64,000 nt of DNA from Chaetoderma sp. LZ-2023a (GCA_034401795.1 CM067360.1:55291768-55355767), one strand, 5' to 3'. Counted from the stretch's first letter, positions 50,876-61,759 are shown. Program-made: numbers and translations. The notes: generated by a model not told the origin, from the letters alone.

Positions 50876-51899
50876 CATACATTAACAGCGTGGCTGATTT
50901 CAAACTAATTTGACTGAAAGGACCCTAATGCTTTCGGCTTCCGAACACGCATACAGAATTTTGATTGGCCAATTTTTGCGTGAAAATCTTTGACTTTATG
51001 AAAAATTTAGCAGAAATTGTCAAAACGCTACTCCGCATTAACCAAAATGCATATTCTTCATGACTGCTTGGTGGATTATATCCAAATTTGGCGGAAGGAT
51101 TCTGTAGTAGTTGGCTCTAGAACTTATATTCAGAATTTTTTTTTATAATTCTTAGCAACAACCGTCATCAGATGATATTTTGAAAGTTCGCCTCTATGTC
51201 CGCCTCATCTGAAAAGAAAAATAGGAAGTGGAAATTAGATAAGGGTATACAGGCAACCTACTGAATATTTTGAGGTTTTGATAGATAGATAGATAGATAG
51301 GTATGTCAGTATATTTTATAGGCAGCCTTTTTTTACATAGTAGCGGCCTTCTCTGCTGGCAGCCCTTATTGCCATACACCGTCCAGATACCGTTATAGGC
51401 CCATGGCCCCTTGTTGATAAGCCTTCTAAATTTATTTTATGTTTGAAGTCAATCGTCAGAGTTCATTGCTGTCACGAAGTCGAGATTCATGGTTGCATTG
51501 CAGCCACATTTCTGGTATTACATTTGGCTCCTCCCCTGGGTGGGGTAGGCTAAAGAGGTCAAAGTAGTGAACGTGGTCGATTGCTATGACACGGCATTGA
51601 CCAAACAATCTAGTTATCACTTACTTTCCATCGTCAGATAGATCCAAGTTATCAGAGATTGTAACCCACAGCCTATAATTTTTCTTTTGATCACTTCCAG
51701 GGTTGTTAAATCTTAATGTATGATCACACAACCTCCTTTATTACAATTTCCGATATATCCATAGATTAAAATTTGTACCCAATCTGGATCCAACTTGGTT
51801 TTTGTCCAGATCACAGCCAAAGTCTGGAAATCCTTGTTTAGGTTATATTGCTTTTTTACTGTCGTCTAATAGTACACAACTGTCAAAGCGTCATGAGAT

Positions 51900-52005
51900 T
51901 AGTTCAACCAATCAAATTTGCCACTGATGGCTTTTCCAACAATATCTCTGCCAATCAAAGATAACGAGGTTAAATATATACGCGATGACGTCATCAGAAT
52001 GGAAT
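51900..52005 (+). promoter_or_regulatory. Promoter-like cluster in right arm, facing outward
   Basis: The mirror copy: CCAATC at about 51,908 and 51,951, TAAATATATA at 51,971-51,980, TGACGTCA at 51,986-51,993. All four elements are conserved in both arms despite divergence around them. No convincing downstream coding exon was found. Confidence 0.4.
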
Positions 52006-52560
52006 GGCGTTCCAGTTAAGACGATTGTCCATCGGCATTAGATATATCTAGATTTTCACTATAAAAATGCAGAAATTAGACGAATCCCGCGAAGAAACAC
52101 TAAATTAAATACATCTGATAAATCCAACCACAAATTGACGTAAATAAGTTAAAATCCGCTGTACGAATCGCTCAAAGTTTGCAAAGCACGCGAGATACAT
52201 GTACGGAGGAAACCTGTACTGATACCGGGTCTGCCTAGACTAGGAAACAAGTACCCATTTGCTTCTAGCCATAGGACTCGTCGAAAGAACTGGAGAACCG
52301 CGGTTGGAAGTGATGGCGTGTTTAATTTAATTTTCAAACACTATCAAACGCATATGGCAAACGGTTAAACTGTCATTCAAAATGTCAAACCCGTAGTGAC
52401 AAAATTTCAACCTGTCATGATAAAATTCAAGATGTATCTTGAGATTTTACCAAACGCGCTATGTCTAAGTAAATCACTACGAGAAAATGACGCCATATAG
52501 ACGCGTTTTAAACGAGCTTTAGGATGCGTTTAAGTAAACCTAACTACGGTCTGTACTGTA

Positions 52561-53285
52561 AACATCCAGTGCAGCGAAACATGCCGACTGCCGAGATTTG
52601 ACATAGGTTAATCATAGTGAAAATTGTCCGTATGCAACTTCATTATCACTTCTACGCATCACCTGTGTTTGCGATGAACAGACAGTGAATAAATGCAAAA
52701 TTATGGATTAAAGATGTCAAAATATAGCTTATGTGTACCAATGCTCGACTAATGTACACTTTTTATTAAAACATGCAGATGGTGTGGTTTTCATTGATAA
52801 TATGATGCACAAATTAGCAGATTCGTGTCCGCTACCGCAATATCCCCATCGGTGCTCCACACGAAAAAAGTCTAGTTCAGGGCTAGTTATGAAATACTAT
52901 GTGCCCCTAAAGCTGTAACATGTACCGATATCTCATTGGCTTTTCGCGGAAATAAAACGCCCGTAGTGATTTACTGATTTTTCTTTTTGTGACACTCGGT
53001 AGCTTTCGGATTCACTATATTGCAATGTAATGTAGCCGAGTATAACACATTGTTGTTGCCTTACTCGGGAACCAGGCCGAGGAAATGAGCAATCGCCGCA
53101 GCCCCCCCCCCCCCAACCCCTCTACGTAGCAATAACATAGCTAGGCTAGCTGATAAATAGTGATTTAATAAACTTGTGAAAGTTAACATTATAAATAGTC
53201 AGGGAGCTAATTTCACTATATTTCATGAACCAGACATTGTTTGTTTTATTAATTTAAAAGTCAAAGTGGGTGTTAAGATATTGCT
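52561..53285. other. No clear feature; C-run
   Basis: A C-run at 53,101-53,114. No coding or repeat feature recognised. Confidence 0.45.
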
Positions 53286-53289
53286 TCAC

Positions 53290-53600
53290 TGCTTTTAAAA
53301 GCGGCACCGCGAATACGTGTACATTTTGCGTTCCGCCAATGTTGATCGTGAGTCGCTCAGAGACTGGTTAAAATAAATCACGTCATCAATTCGTTATGAA
53401 TGACGAGACATGTGATCAATATTTTACTACGATAGTAATTTTCATTCATTCATAATGACGTCAGATGTCCAGCAAGCCAATCAAATTACGGCTACGCTTT
53501 TCCGAGAATCTACGACTGCGCATAATTATCGATCGGCGAGACAGTCGCGCGAGGCATTTCTCATTATTGGTGAATTTAGGCAGTGAATAAGTAACCGGGT
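53290..53600. promoter_or_regulatory. CpG-richer segment with CRE and CCAAT motifs
   Basis: CpG dinucleotides are locally frequent (for example 53,300-53,345 and 53,490-53,560). There is a TGACGTCA at 53,456-53,463 and AGCCAATCAAAT at 53,474-53,485. It resembles an animal promoter. It lies beyond the last recognised exon of the minus-strand gene and just outside the giant inverted repeat. No initiator or transcript is proven. Confidence 0.3.
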
Positions 53601-53604
53601 TCAT

Positions 53605-54850
53605 TTTGTTCTGTAAGAATGGAAATGTTTACGTTACCAGGCAGCTGTATCGGAACTGATAATGCGACATACTGCCAATTATTCAACATTTAATGAGGCC
53701 TCCCCCTAAAATCATGACAGGAATTTAGCGAAAATTTACGGTAACCTGGCAAAATATAATTGCATAATGTGTGTATGCCCGAGTAATCGGTTGCACTTCT
53801 TGGTCGACTCGCATAATGTCGTTATACCAGCGCGGCATAGTTATGAATGCGTTTCACGTTATTAGATTTCAAACGACTTGTCTAGCCAATATCATAAATG
53901 CGTTGTATAATAAGTTCTGCCGCCTTGTCAAACTGTTTCCAACCCATTTGTTTTAGTTTCACACCACGTTGTTTTACCGTTCACAACGGGAAAGTGATGC
54001 ATCCATTATCGTAAAATTGACCGGCTATGTACGCATCATGCACGCATTGCAGACGCATTTTATGTTAAGCTAACTCTGAGCTGTACCGTATATTGGAACA
54101 AAGCTGCTGTCGCATACAAAGGACATGTTCAATGGCTTTTATTCCACACCATCACTTACATTATTATACGAAGTGATCATGTAAAGATTTTGCTTAAAAA
54201 CACTGCGATGACGGCAACATTTGGTGTCCTCTTGAAGTTTTTGTCTATACTTGTCATATAAAAAATTATTAGAAAGAAAAATTTAGTAATTCTGTGAAAA
54301 ATTATCTCAAATTTTCATTAATCTCCAATGACATTTTAATCTGACCAGTATTTAGCAAATGAGGGATCAACATAATTTTGGTGTACTTGTTACATTCGCA
54401 ACATAATTTTGGTGTCCTCGTTACATGTACAAAGCAAAGACATGAATGTTTAACATTCTCTATGTGCAATATTAAGCTAGCCTGTGTTGTGGCTTTATAA
54501 TTCCATCCTATCACGATATTATTGGTTCACTATTACATTTTGATCATGTCAATTACCCCTAAATTATTGAATTCTAAGATGTGTAGTCTGGATTTCCCAG
54601 GCACATGTACTGCATAAATACCATAAAATGACATTTTTAGTCATTGTTTTGCAACATTTTGCAAGAACTGATCATGAATTTTATTTATATCCTTATACTG
54701 TAGTTATTACAGATTCAATTGCTAAAATCATTTGCAACATCATGAATTTGGTAGAATTTTTAATTATTGTCAAAAATCTATCTTCTTAATTACAATTTTG
54801 TATTACTTTTGGCAACACATTTGTAACTAAATGACTGTTGTTAATCTGAG
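53605..54850. other. No recognised feature (putative intron or 3' flank)
   Basis: AT-rich. A short tandem word 'CAACATAATTTTGGTGTAC'/'CGCAACATAATTTTGGTGT' is duplicated near 54,369-54,420. No exon recognised. Confidence 0.45.
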
Positions 54851-54853
54851 TAC

Positions 54854-54931
54854 CTTTAACTTGTCCAGTTCAGTCTTTAATGTATGTTTGGAAGATCTCT
54901 CTTTTTCAAGGTCAGCAGTTAATGAGGTGAT
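54854..54931 (-). CDS. Coiled-coil protein, exon e (most 3' recognised)
   Basis: 78 nt, 26 codons, phase 0 at both ends. Acceptor CTTATTTCAG just above 54,931 and donor AAAG|GTACTC below 54,854. It encodes 'ITSLTADLEKERSSKHTLKT' then 'ELDKLK', with the charged heptad pattern of a coiled coil (I/L at spacing 3-4). It joins in phase to exon d. The protein is not identified. Its neighbours and strand show it belongs to the same gene as exons a-d. Confidence 0.75.
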
Positions 54932-54979
54932 CTGAAATAAGCACAGATAAATATTAACACTGTACGTCTGTAACAATCC

Positions 54980-55177
54980 AGCGGGACAAAAATGGTTTCT
55001 GCAGTGGTTTTGAGAAATGACCATTTGCAGACCAAGTGAAGTCTTCTTTTGAAAATCTTGATAACTAAGCCAGTCAGTCAAGTGGTAAAATTTAAAAAAA
55101 AATCCCTTTTTCTGCACATGAACATTCTGTATGAGAAATTTGGAAATCTTATTAACATATCTTATGGTTAAAAAGGG
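54980..55177. mobile_element. Family P MITE in intron, diverged
   Basis: 'GGTTTCTGCAGTGGTTTTGA', 'GACCATTTGCAGACCAAG', 'GATAACTAAGCCAGTCAGTC' and the right end GGTTAAAAAGGG. Confidence 0.7.
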
Positions 55178-55179
55178 TA

Positions 55180-55620
55180 AACAAGACACCAAAGGCCTGT
55201 TGCACTCACCTGTAACAGGTGCCTATGATTAAATATTGGAATCCTAAAGTTTACCAAGATCGGCTGAATAATGATTTTTGTCTAAAAGTTAGGAAGACGA
55301 GCATCATAGCTTAAAGATTTTGTCAAGAATTGCATCAACTTGGGAGGCCTGAAGAAAGAAAGATAAATCTTAACATTCTGGCTGGAAATACAGCAAGTGT
55401 TACCTCCCTTGCATTGTTGTATATGATCTAACTATTCATGGACATTTATGGAAAATCCATGATAACTCCTGACAAAACTTAGCAATCAGATTTTTTATAC
55501 AAGCTCAGGACCCTGTGGTCATCAAAAGTATTGACCAATCAGCTTTTTGCATGCACAAGTCCGAAAAATGAGAGAGATGACGTCAAAGATATCAATTAAT
55601 ACTATAGGATGCATACATGC
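55180..55620. mobile_element. Family B-like fragment in intron
   Basis: 'GGCCTGTTGCACTCACCTGT' (55,192-55,211) recalls the family B start. The following text shares 'GATCAAA' and 'TTTTGCATGCACAAGTCCG' words with 45,870-45,900. Diverged. Confidence 0.45.
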
Positions 55621-55943
55621 ATGCACGCACACCTAAATATGCTTCTGTTCTCTGCGAAACGGTGGTTAATTCTCCCATCAAATTCGTGTTTATCGTTTTA
55701 ATTTTTGTGGGAATTTTGAATTTGCATCTTCTAGAATGCTGAGTGGCAGGCCGCATACATGTATATAAGAATCAATGTTCAAATGTCAGTATTGACTCCA
55801 AACATGCCAAACAACAATTTTATGCACATAATTCAGTATATTAAATTCATAGATCTATTATTTCTTCAATTAATCAAATATGTTAAATTTTAAGCTAAAA
55901 ATTGTATGCATTTATTTTGGAATTAACATCTATGCATCTGTGT

Positions 55944-56338
55944 AATTGACCTCCCGATTTTTAGCTATGACCTGCCCATCTCTAGCTAAGCTCCGCCCAC
56001 ACCGCGATCGTGTTGGGATCGATCGATCTATGAACTCCCTGACTATCAATCTCCAGAAAACTATACAGGTAAGCTGTTGAAAACTATAAAAGTAAGCTGT
56101 TGAATATTTTGAAACTAATTTGACTGGGCAGCAACATGCCCAGTCAAATTAGTTTCAAGATATTCAACAGTATGTTTATTAAATAGTGAAGACATACAAT
56201 TTCTACAACGTGTCGGACTATTAAGAGTTAAAGACTCTAAAGACTATGGAATCATTTATGACATAATGACTATGACGTCATCCTATACGCCGATTAGCTG
56301 ATAATGACATCATATGATGTCGCTACTCTGGAAACATC
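55944..56338 (-). mobile_element. Family S element in intron
   Basis: 'TTTTTAGCTATGACCTGCCC', 'CACCGCGATCGTGTTGGG', 'AGCTGTTGAATATTTTGAAA' (56,093-56,112), partner 'TTAGTTTCAAGATATTCAAC' (56,149-56,168), the empty TTTATTAAATAG site (56,173-56,184), and the right end CTCTGGAAAC. It includes a short internal duplication of 'GAAAACTATA..GTAAGCTGTTG' at 56,055-56,100. Confidence 0.85.
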
Positions 56339-56371
56339 TATTATTATCCCTAGTAATAAATAATAAAATTA

Positions 56372-56800
56372 AACAAGAGGCCCAAGGACCTGTGACGCTC
56401 ACCTGGCCCATTAGCATTTGAAGCATTTGCATTTAAATATACATGATTCGTTACATTAAACAAGATGGAAAAAAACCCTTTCATATGAAAATTCTGAATG
56501 GCAAATTCTGGCACCTATGATCCTAGGGCCATTTTAGCCAAGTTTGCTTGAAATTGCTCAAAGTAATAAGCAGATGAAACAATTTGACAATTTCTAGTAA
56601 ATTTGTAATAAAATGTTGAGTTTTAACGCAAATATTTGATGAATCAAAATTCTGAATGCAAGTTCTAGAGCCTATGCTCCTTTTGGCCATATTTGCTTGA
56701 AATCAGTTAAGTTGACAAGCAGAAACAATTTGACAATTTCCAATAAATTTGTCATAAAATCTAAGGTTTTCAACCAAAAAATAGCCAGGTGAGCTTTTAA
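56372..56800 (+). mobile_element. Family B repeat, short complete copy in intron
   Basis: It starts 'AACAAGAGGCCCAAGGACCT' with 'GACGCTCACCTGGCCC' and ends 'TAGCCAGGTGAGCTTTTAAT'. The terminal words GCTCACCTGG and CCAGGTGAGC are perfect complements. Internal units share 'CAATTTGACAATTTC' and 'CATAAAATCTAAGG' text with 45,640-45,960. Confidence 0.75.
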
Positions 56801-57135
56801 TTATAATAATTGTTTGTGCTATTTTCACTACGTGCCAGCAATATCATGAGGATTTTGGACTCGCAACAGGTCAATATCCTGATAGTAATACATGTAAATA
56901 ATAATAAAATGGATAAATATTTAGTTTGCCAAGTATTGTTGTCTTGACAATTACTATCTTGACCAAAAATACTCCAGACATATGTTAATACATAAGTTTG
57001 CAGATATATGAGCCCACACCTGCAAGCGTGCATGCATGTATACACACAAATGCATTGAGTCTCTTCTCAGACCGATTCCCCAATCTGGGTAATAGCGGTC
57101 AAAGCTTCCAGCATCTTTGCCTATTATTTACTCAC

Positions 57136-57206
57136 CTGCTCTGTTAGCTCATCCTTCACAGTTGTCATCTCTTCCATTTGTAGCACCATTTCAGCTTTCT
57201 CCTTAA
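57136..57206 (-). CDS. Coiled-coil protein, exon d
   Basis: 71 nt with acceptor TGTTGTTTTCAG (above 57,206) and donor GAGCAG|GTGAGT (below 57,136), both strong. The only open frame starts after two bases and gives 'KEKAEMVLQMEEMTTVKDEL' then 'TEQ', with hydrophobic residues spaced as in a coiled coil. It ends in phase 0, in register with exon e. It needs an upstream exon ending in phase 1. Exon c ends in phase 2, so a small exon between 57.2 and 58.6 kb has probably been missed. Confidence 0.78.
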
Positions 57207-57209
57207 CTG

Positions 57210-58570
57210 AAAACAACAACACAATTTGTCATCATGGTGGACACATTCCTGGCATAATCTGGACGCGGATTACCATATATAAACTTCTATCTAAGGTATA
57301 TGTACATGTACCAATATATTCTGAGAAATGTGCAGAATTGTAGACAAGAGTCTGCAGAGTTGTAGATAAATTGAGCAAGTTAAAGAATTATTTTCCTTAT
57401 TGATATGACTTTCCCTAAAGAGTGTATAACTATAACCAACATCATTTCATCATATTAGTTGGCAGTTAAAACATGAAATGTGTTTTATTGGGCTGATTAA
57501 AACATAGACACATTAAATGATATCATCTTAAAGTGACCGTTTCCAGTCAACCGAGCTCTTATGACAGATACATGTATAAAAATCCCCAAATCCTCCACAT
57601 CTCTAATTATGGAGGGCAGTGAGTAATAACTTGTAGAAAGTCTGCACAAAGCATTAACTTTAATTGTGAGACAACTATTGTCCATCTCAAAATCCCTAGA
57701 CCCTTATTTCGCTTCACAAAATGATCCGTTCTTTCTTACTGGTCAGGAATTCAAAACACAACAAACATTCATGCCATTTGCAACAATTACGTAGTATTGG
57801 AATGGCCTACATATATTTTTGTTATAAAGCGAATCCGTTAAGTTGTTGATTACTATGTCTAAAATATGGAAGATATTTAGATTTTTGCATCTTTTTTTAT
57901 GTGGCCAAAATTCAGATCAATGGGATAAATGTAGGATAGTCAGCATGCATGGCCAGATGTTGTGGGCAACCTTGGTTATTTGTGACTGATAGTAGTATAA
58001 GTCAGTAATTTTTTTCATATTTCCGACAAAGTTGCCTAATTAAGTTCTTAATCCAATAAAAATTACTCCACATTTAGCGGTTTAAAATTTTATAAATCTT
58101 GTGGAATACATGTACTTGGGCCATCAATAAAAAAATCATGTTTTCTGCAAACCGGGTGGGGAAGAGAGACTTCAGTATGGTGGAAATTTTTTTTTCCAAT
58201 TATTAATTTTTTTTAAAAAGGTCAAATATTTGTTTTAAATTATTTAACTGGATGGCCATTAAATGTGATTGTTATTGCCAAATTTGTCATGTTTTTCATG
58301 TAAAGAGATTCACATTGCATACAAATGGCCTTAAAAACATTGTAATTTGTATAGTTTGACAAATGTATGGATGTTTTAACATTTATGATGGGTAGAAATT
58401 TTTCTTTTATTTCCCAGCGGGTGTAAAAAGAATAGTTTCACCCGGGAGGGTTACAGGAAATGAAACTACATGTATTGTTTATTTTGGCCGTGCTACATTT
58501 ATGCAAATACATGTATTCACAGAACACCAATCCTCATGAAACAACTGCTGCTTGTACACAAATATTCACT
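57210..58570. other. Intron, no recognised repeat
   Basis: AT-rich with poly-T and poly-A runs. A missing exon is predicted here by phase but I could not identify it. Confidence 0.5.
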
Positions 58571-58576
58571 GCTCAC

Positions 58577-58694
58577 CAGCATTTCTGACCAAGCTTGCTT
58601 AAATTGTCAATTAGCTCCTCAGATTGTCCCAGAAGAAGCTTAGATTTCCCAAGTTCTTTCGGTGGCAAACCGTTGGACACCCCATCAGGCGTGC
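58577..58694 (-). CDS. Coiled-coil protein, exon c (5' edge tentative)
   Basis: Donor TGCTG|GTGAGC is clear. The acceptor is placed at GTGAG|GC (58,695-58,696) because it gives phase 1, matching the donor of exon b, and keeps the single open frame. It lacks a strong pyrimidine tract, so the edge is uncertain. Translation: 'TPDGVSNGLPPKELGKSKLL' then 'LGQSEELIDNLSKLGQKC'. The first part is Pro/Gly-containing (a likely hinge), the second heptad-like. It ends in phase 2. Confidence 0.55.
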
Positions 58695-58945
58695 CTCACT
58701 TCACCATAAACCTCAATCTTTCAGCAAATCATAACAACTTTGTCTCTGTCACCTTGATTTTGTAGAAAATTTTCCCTGCTGATTAAATTTAATTTGATAA
58801 AAGTGAAGCCAAATGTGATGTCCAATACATGTAGGTGAACCATCTACCAAATTTGATGCAATCATTTGAAAGTTAGGCATCAGAACATACACGTATGTAC
58901 AGATGCATACTTATACAGAAACTATAGGTATAAATACCAACTTAC

Positions 58946-59009
58946 ACTCTGCTTGGCCTAAAATTCTACATAGCTTTCTAGTTCTCTCTTTTGTTGCTTT
59001 AAGTTCATC
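58946..59009 (-). CDS. Coiled-coil protein, exon b
   Basis: 64 nt with acceptor ATAATTTTTCAG and donor GAGT|GTAAGT, both near consensus. It starts in phase 0 (in register with exon a) and ends in phase 1. Translation: 'DELKATKERTRKLCRILGQA' plus E. Basic, helical, coiled-coil-like. Confidence 0.78.
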
Positions 59010-59089
59010 CTGAAAAATTATAAAAACATTGAACTAAAAATAACCTACAACCAACACAGTAGAAAGATAATAGTTTGTCTCCCTGTTAA

Positions 59090-59310
59090 CCGTTTAGTGA
59101 CTAAATTTGGTCCCGAAAATTAAAATATTTGCTTATTGAATATCCATTTGCAGACCAAGAGAAGACTATTTTTGAAAATTTACCACTGGAATGACTGGCT
59201 CGGTTATCGAGCCAGTCATTCCAGTGGTGAATTGTCAAAATTGTCTTATCTTGGTATGTAAATGGCCATTCCTCAAGACCACTGAGGAGGCCGGTTTTGT
59301 CATGAACGGG
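59090..59310. mobile_element. Family P MITE, complete, TTAA on both sides
   Basis: TTAA (59,086-59,089), CCGTTTAGTGACTAAATTTG..., ..CATGAACGGG, TTAA (59,311-59,314). The central palindrome 'CCACTGGAATGACTGGCTCG' / 'CGAGCCAGTCATTCCAGTGG' is perfect. 221 bp, in the intron between exons a and b. Confidence 0.95.
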
Positions 59311-59519
59311 TTAAACTGTGCGCAAGGAATGTATACAATGTAAGCGGACCACATGTACATGTAACATGCCTTCATATCCCAATTAGCAACAGGTTACCAA
59401 CATTAGATAGACTGCGTCCAATGTATTGAGCCCTTTAGTTTTTCGGCATATCACATGTCATGTGTGGCAGTGTTGTGAAATAAAGATTTTCTTAAAATAG
59501 TATACCCCTTGATGAATAA

Positions 59520-60240
59520 ATGTCTACTGAAAAACTCTAACATTCTTCTAATTCTGCCAAAGGAAACAAATCACACAGAAATAACCACACCACATAAAAA
59601 TATAACAATTTGAAAATCATTTTTATTATGATGGAGTCTGGATGCATTGATGGCATGGAACAAATCTGTAAAGTTTTATTGACATCGGATAAACCCTTGA
59701 TGAATTAATTGTCCATTAAAAACTAACATTTACGTCATTCTTGGTGAAAAATAAGTCCAAGGCACCAAACATGGAAAAAATTTGAAAATCATTTCACTTA
59801 TGATGGAGACTAGATGCAATGATAGTATACTAGATCAAATCTGTAGTTTTATTAAGATAGGATAGGTCGTTGATGAACTAAAATGTCCATTGAAAAACTA
59901 ACATTTACCTAATTCTTTTTGCACGTAGAACGTCATTTGGATCGCTACATGTGTATCGAGATCCTTCCCTTCCCACTGGGCTCAACAATTCTTTCCCTTA
60001 TGATAGAGACTGAATGTAATGATAGCATAGAACAAACCTGTAAAGTTTTATCGAGATTGGATAGGGCATTTAATGAATTAAATGTACATTCAAAAAATTT
60101 AACATCCTTCTAATCCTTTGTGAAATAAATGTACATGTATGATGTCAACTGGATGCAATAACTGTACATGTATAGAACAAATCCATACAGTTTTATTGAG
60201 ATCAGATAAGATGAATTAAATGTACATTGAAAAACTTACA
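59520..60240 (+). repeat. Diverged ~180-bp tandem units in intron
   Basis: 'GATGAATTAATTGTCCATTA', 'TGATGAACTAAAATGTCCAT' and 'ATGAATTAAATGTACATTCA', each followed by 'AAAAACTAACATT' and later 'GATGGAG.CTGGATGCA', recur near 59,512, 59,698, 59,872, 60,070 and 60,210. Confidence 0.65.
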
Positions 60241-60384
60241 TTTATCTGCACGTTATATGCCGGTATGACATTTGGATCGGTATATATGTCGAGCCATCCT
60301 ATGCTTCGCATTCGCCTCGACATTAATATTTTCTAAATATAGTGAAATTGGTTGATGCTTGATGTAAACGTATACATGGGCAAA

Positions 60385-60620
60385 TTTAGACGATTCCATT
60401 TCTAGCTATGTCCCATCAAATTCCACCCACTTTGTACATGCATGTGGATCTATTTTACCACTGCGCCTCAATGCTTAGAATCTCAATTTCAAGTTGTTGA
60501 ATATGTTGAAACTAATTTGATTGATAGCTGTTCCTACATGTACCTATAGTCAACAGAACCAGAGGGTGTGATATCAGATACTTGAATGGCAGTTTGGATT
60601 CATTGATTAATGATAGGTAA
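60385..60620 (-). mobile_element. Family S element in intron, diverged
   Basis: 'CGATTCCATTTCTAGCTATG', 'AAATTCCACCCACTTTGTAC' and 'GAATATGTTGAAACTAATTT' (60,498-60,517). Confidence 0.6.
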
Positions 60621-60624
60621 TCTC

Positions 60625-61100
60625 TAAATGAATGTCAAGTACTGTGCTAAATTGCATTAAGTTCACACAAAATATACATGTATATTGTACAATGTATGTT
60701 GTAAATCAATTACTCTCATCATCTGATGGTGAATCTTGACTTGATCGAGTTGGATCATTTACTGACTTGGCTGAATGACATGATTAAAATGCCACGCCAT
60801 ACTTTGACATCCGTCCTGGTGAGTTGTGTGCGATTACATAAATGTAGCACTATTCTCACAAGAATATCATTAACCGTGCTAAATTGCAGAAAATCCTCAT
60901 AAAATACAAAAGAAAAAAATTTAGTTTTGTAGTAAGCTAATTATACCTTCCACAGTTGAGTTTTGACTTGAACCTAGCTGATTAATTCACATTGTAACTC
61001 ACCATGTACTTAAATTATTAACAATTCCTAACCAAGTTGTCCAATCTATTTTATAAATACATGTATTTGTCTTAATGCCTAACAACTGGTCGGCATGTGG
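60625..61100. other. Intron, no recognised feature
   Basis: AT-rich, several ACATGTA words, nothing else recognised. Confidence 0.5.
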
Positions 61101-61106
61101 TTATTA

Positions 61107-61435
61107 CCCATTTAACGATTGGTCAAGAGAATTGAGGATTTTGCTCAGTGAATGTCCATTTGCATAACAAGAGACCTTTTTTAAATTATGAAGCCAATCA
61201 TTCCAGTGATAAAATTATATAAGATCTCCGCAAACAGCGCATAATAACACACACACACCCCCACCCCACCCTTATGATGACAAAGCAATGACTGAGCTTT
61301 ATCCGTAAATAGTGATTTCATCCTCAGGCCTAGACCAGTCAATTTTTTGGGCGTGTTAAAGTAGTCTTCTTTTGCATGCAAATGGACATTTCTAAAGAGC
61401 AAAGCCCACATTGGCCGGTTTGACCAGTAAAAGGG
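61107..61435. mobile_element. Family P MITE with an internal insertion
   Basis: CCCATTTAACGATTGGTCA at the left, GACCAGTAAAAGGG at the right. The inner right part is replaced by about 140 bases of other sequence (61,215-61,355, with an ACACACACACCCCCACCCCACCC run). Confidence 0.7.
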
Positions 61436-61458
61436 TAAACAAAAGAGCCTACATGTAC

Positions 61459-61560
61459 CTCTAACTTTGAGACAGTGGCCCTCAGCATAGTAATCTCTTT
61501 CTCTTTCACTTGTAACTTGTCTTTTAATTTACATACAACTACATTCTCTACCGCATAGTG
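61459..61560 (-). CDS. Coiled-coil protein, exon a (most 5' in window)
   Basis: 102 nt, exactly 34 codons, phase 0 at both ends. Acceptor TTTTTCGTTTTCAG above 61,560 and donor TTAGAG|GTACAT below 61,459. Translation: 'HYAVENVVVCKLKDKLQVKE' then 'KEITMLRATVSKLE', a strongly helical, charged coiled-coil repeat. The start codon and N-terminus lie outside the window. Exon, strand and phase agree with exon b. The full protein is not identified. Candidates would be centrosomal, ciliary or Golgi coiled-coil proteins, but this is only a class guess. Confidence 0.8.
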
Positions 61561-61689
61561 CTGAAAACGAAAAAGTTCATTATTAAATGTACATATAAGA
61601 TTTAAGAGGATACAATAAGATTCAAACAATAAGTATTATATCGTTGTTTAACACTTTCACCGATGAATTCCCTATATCTCATTTTCAAG

Positions 61690-61755
61690 GCAAACATACA
61701 GGAAAACTGTTGAATATTTTGAAATCAATTTGACTGGAAGCCATTGCTGCCGCAC
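61690..61755 (+). mobile_element. Family S core fragment
   Basis: 'TGTTGAATATTTTGAAATCA' (61,708-61,727) and 'GAAGCCATTGCTGCCGC'. A second half is lost where the family C array begins. Its partner may be 'AATATTCAACAG' at 63,001-63,012 after the array. Confidence 0.6.
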
Positions 61756-61759
61756 GTTC

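Larger units (their letters stand above)
44210..52560. repeat. 8.35-kb imperfect inverted repeat (giant palindrome)
   Basis: The left arm 44,210-47,482 and right arm 49,941-52,560 are inverted copies separated by a 2.46-kb spacer. Anchor pairs include TACAATACAG (44,210) with CTGTACTGTA (52,551-52,560), ATTCGTAC (44,611) with GTACGAAT (52,161), TGACGTCA (44,788) with TGACGTCA (51,986), the 46.06-kb palindrome with the 50.77-kb palindrome, and TCATTGGTGG (47,473) with CCACCAATGA (49,941). The left arm has about 600 bases (46,600-47,205) that the right arm lacks. Arms differ by scattered substitutions and small indels throughout. No target-site duplication was recognised at the outer ends. Confidence 0.93.
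49941..52560 (-). repeat. Right arm of the giant inverted repeat
   Basis: Complementary to the left arm in the reverse order. The family P copy at the junction with the 46.6-kb segment is cut to its terminal quarter here ('TAGTCGTCTTGCTCTGCTCA' to 'CCATTAAAGGGTTGA', 50,262-50,323), consistent with a deletion in this arm or an insertion in the other. Confidence 0.9.

Noticed and set aside
44210..52560. Giant palindrome as a pure assembly artefact
   Set aside because: Arms differ by many scattered changes, a ~600-bp presence/absence and different family P states, and the spacer is distinct. An artefact cannot be fully excluded without reads, but the simplest fold-back error would give identical arms.
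57700..57840. Possible missing exon between exons c and d (frame across 57,741-57,808 with a GTAAGA donor)
   Set aside because: The frame open there does not fit the required phase, and the fitting frame has a stop.
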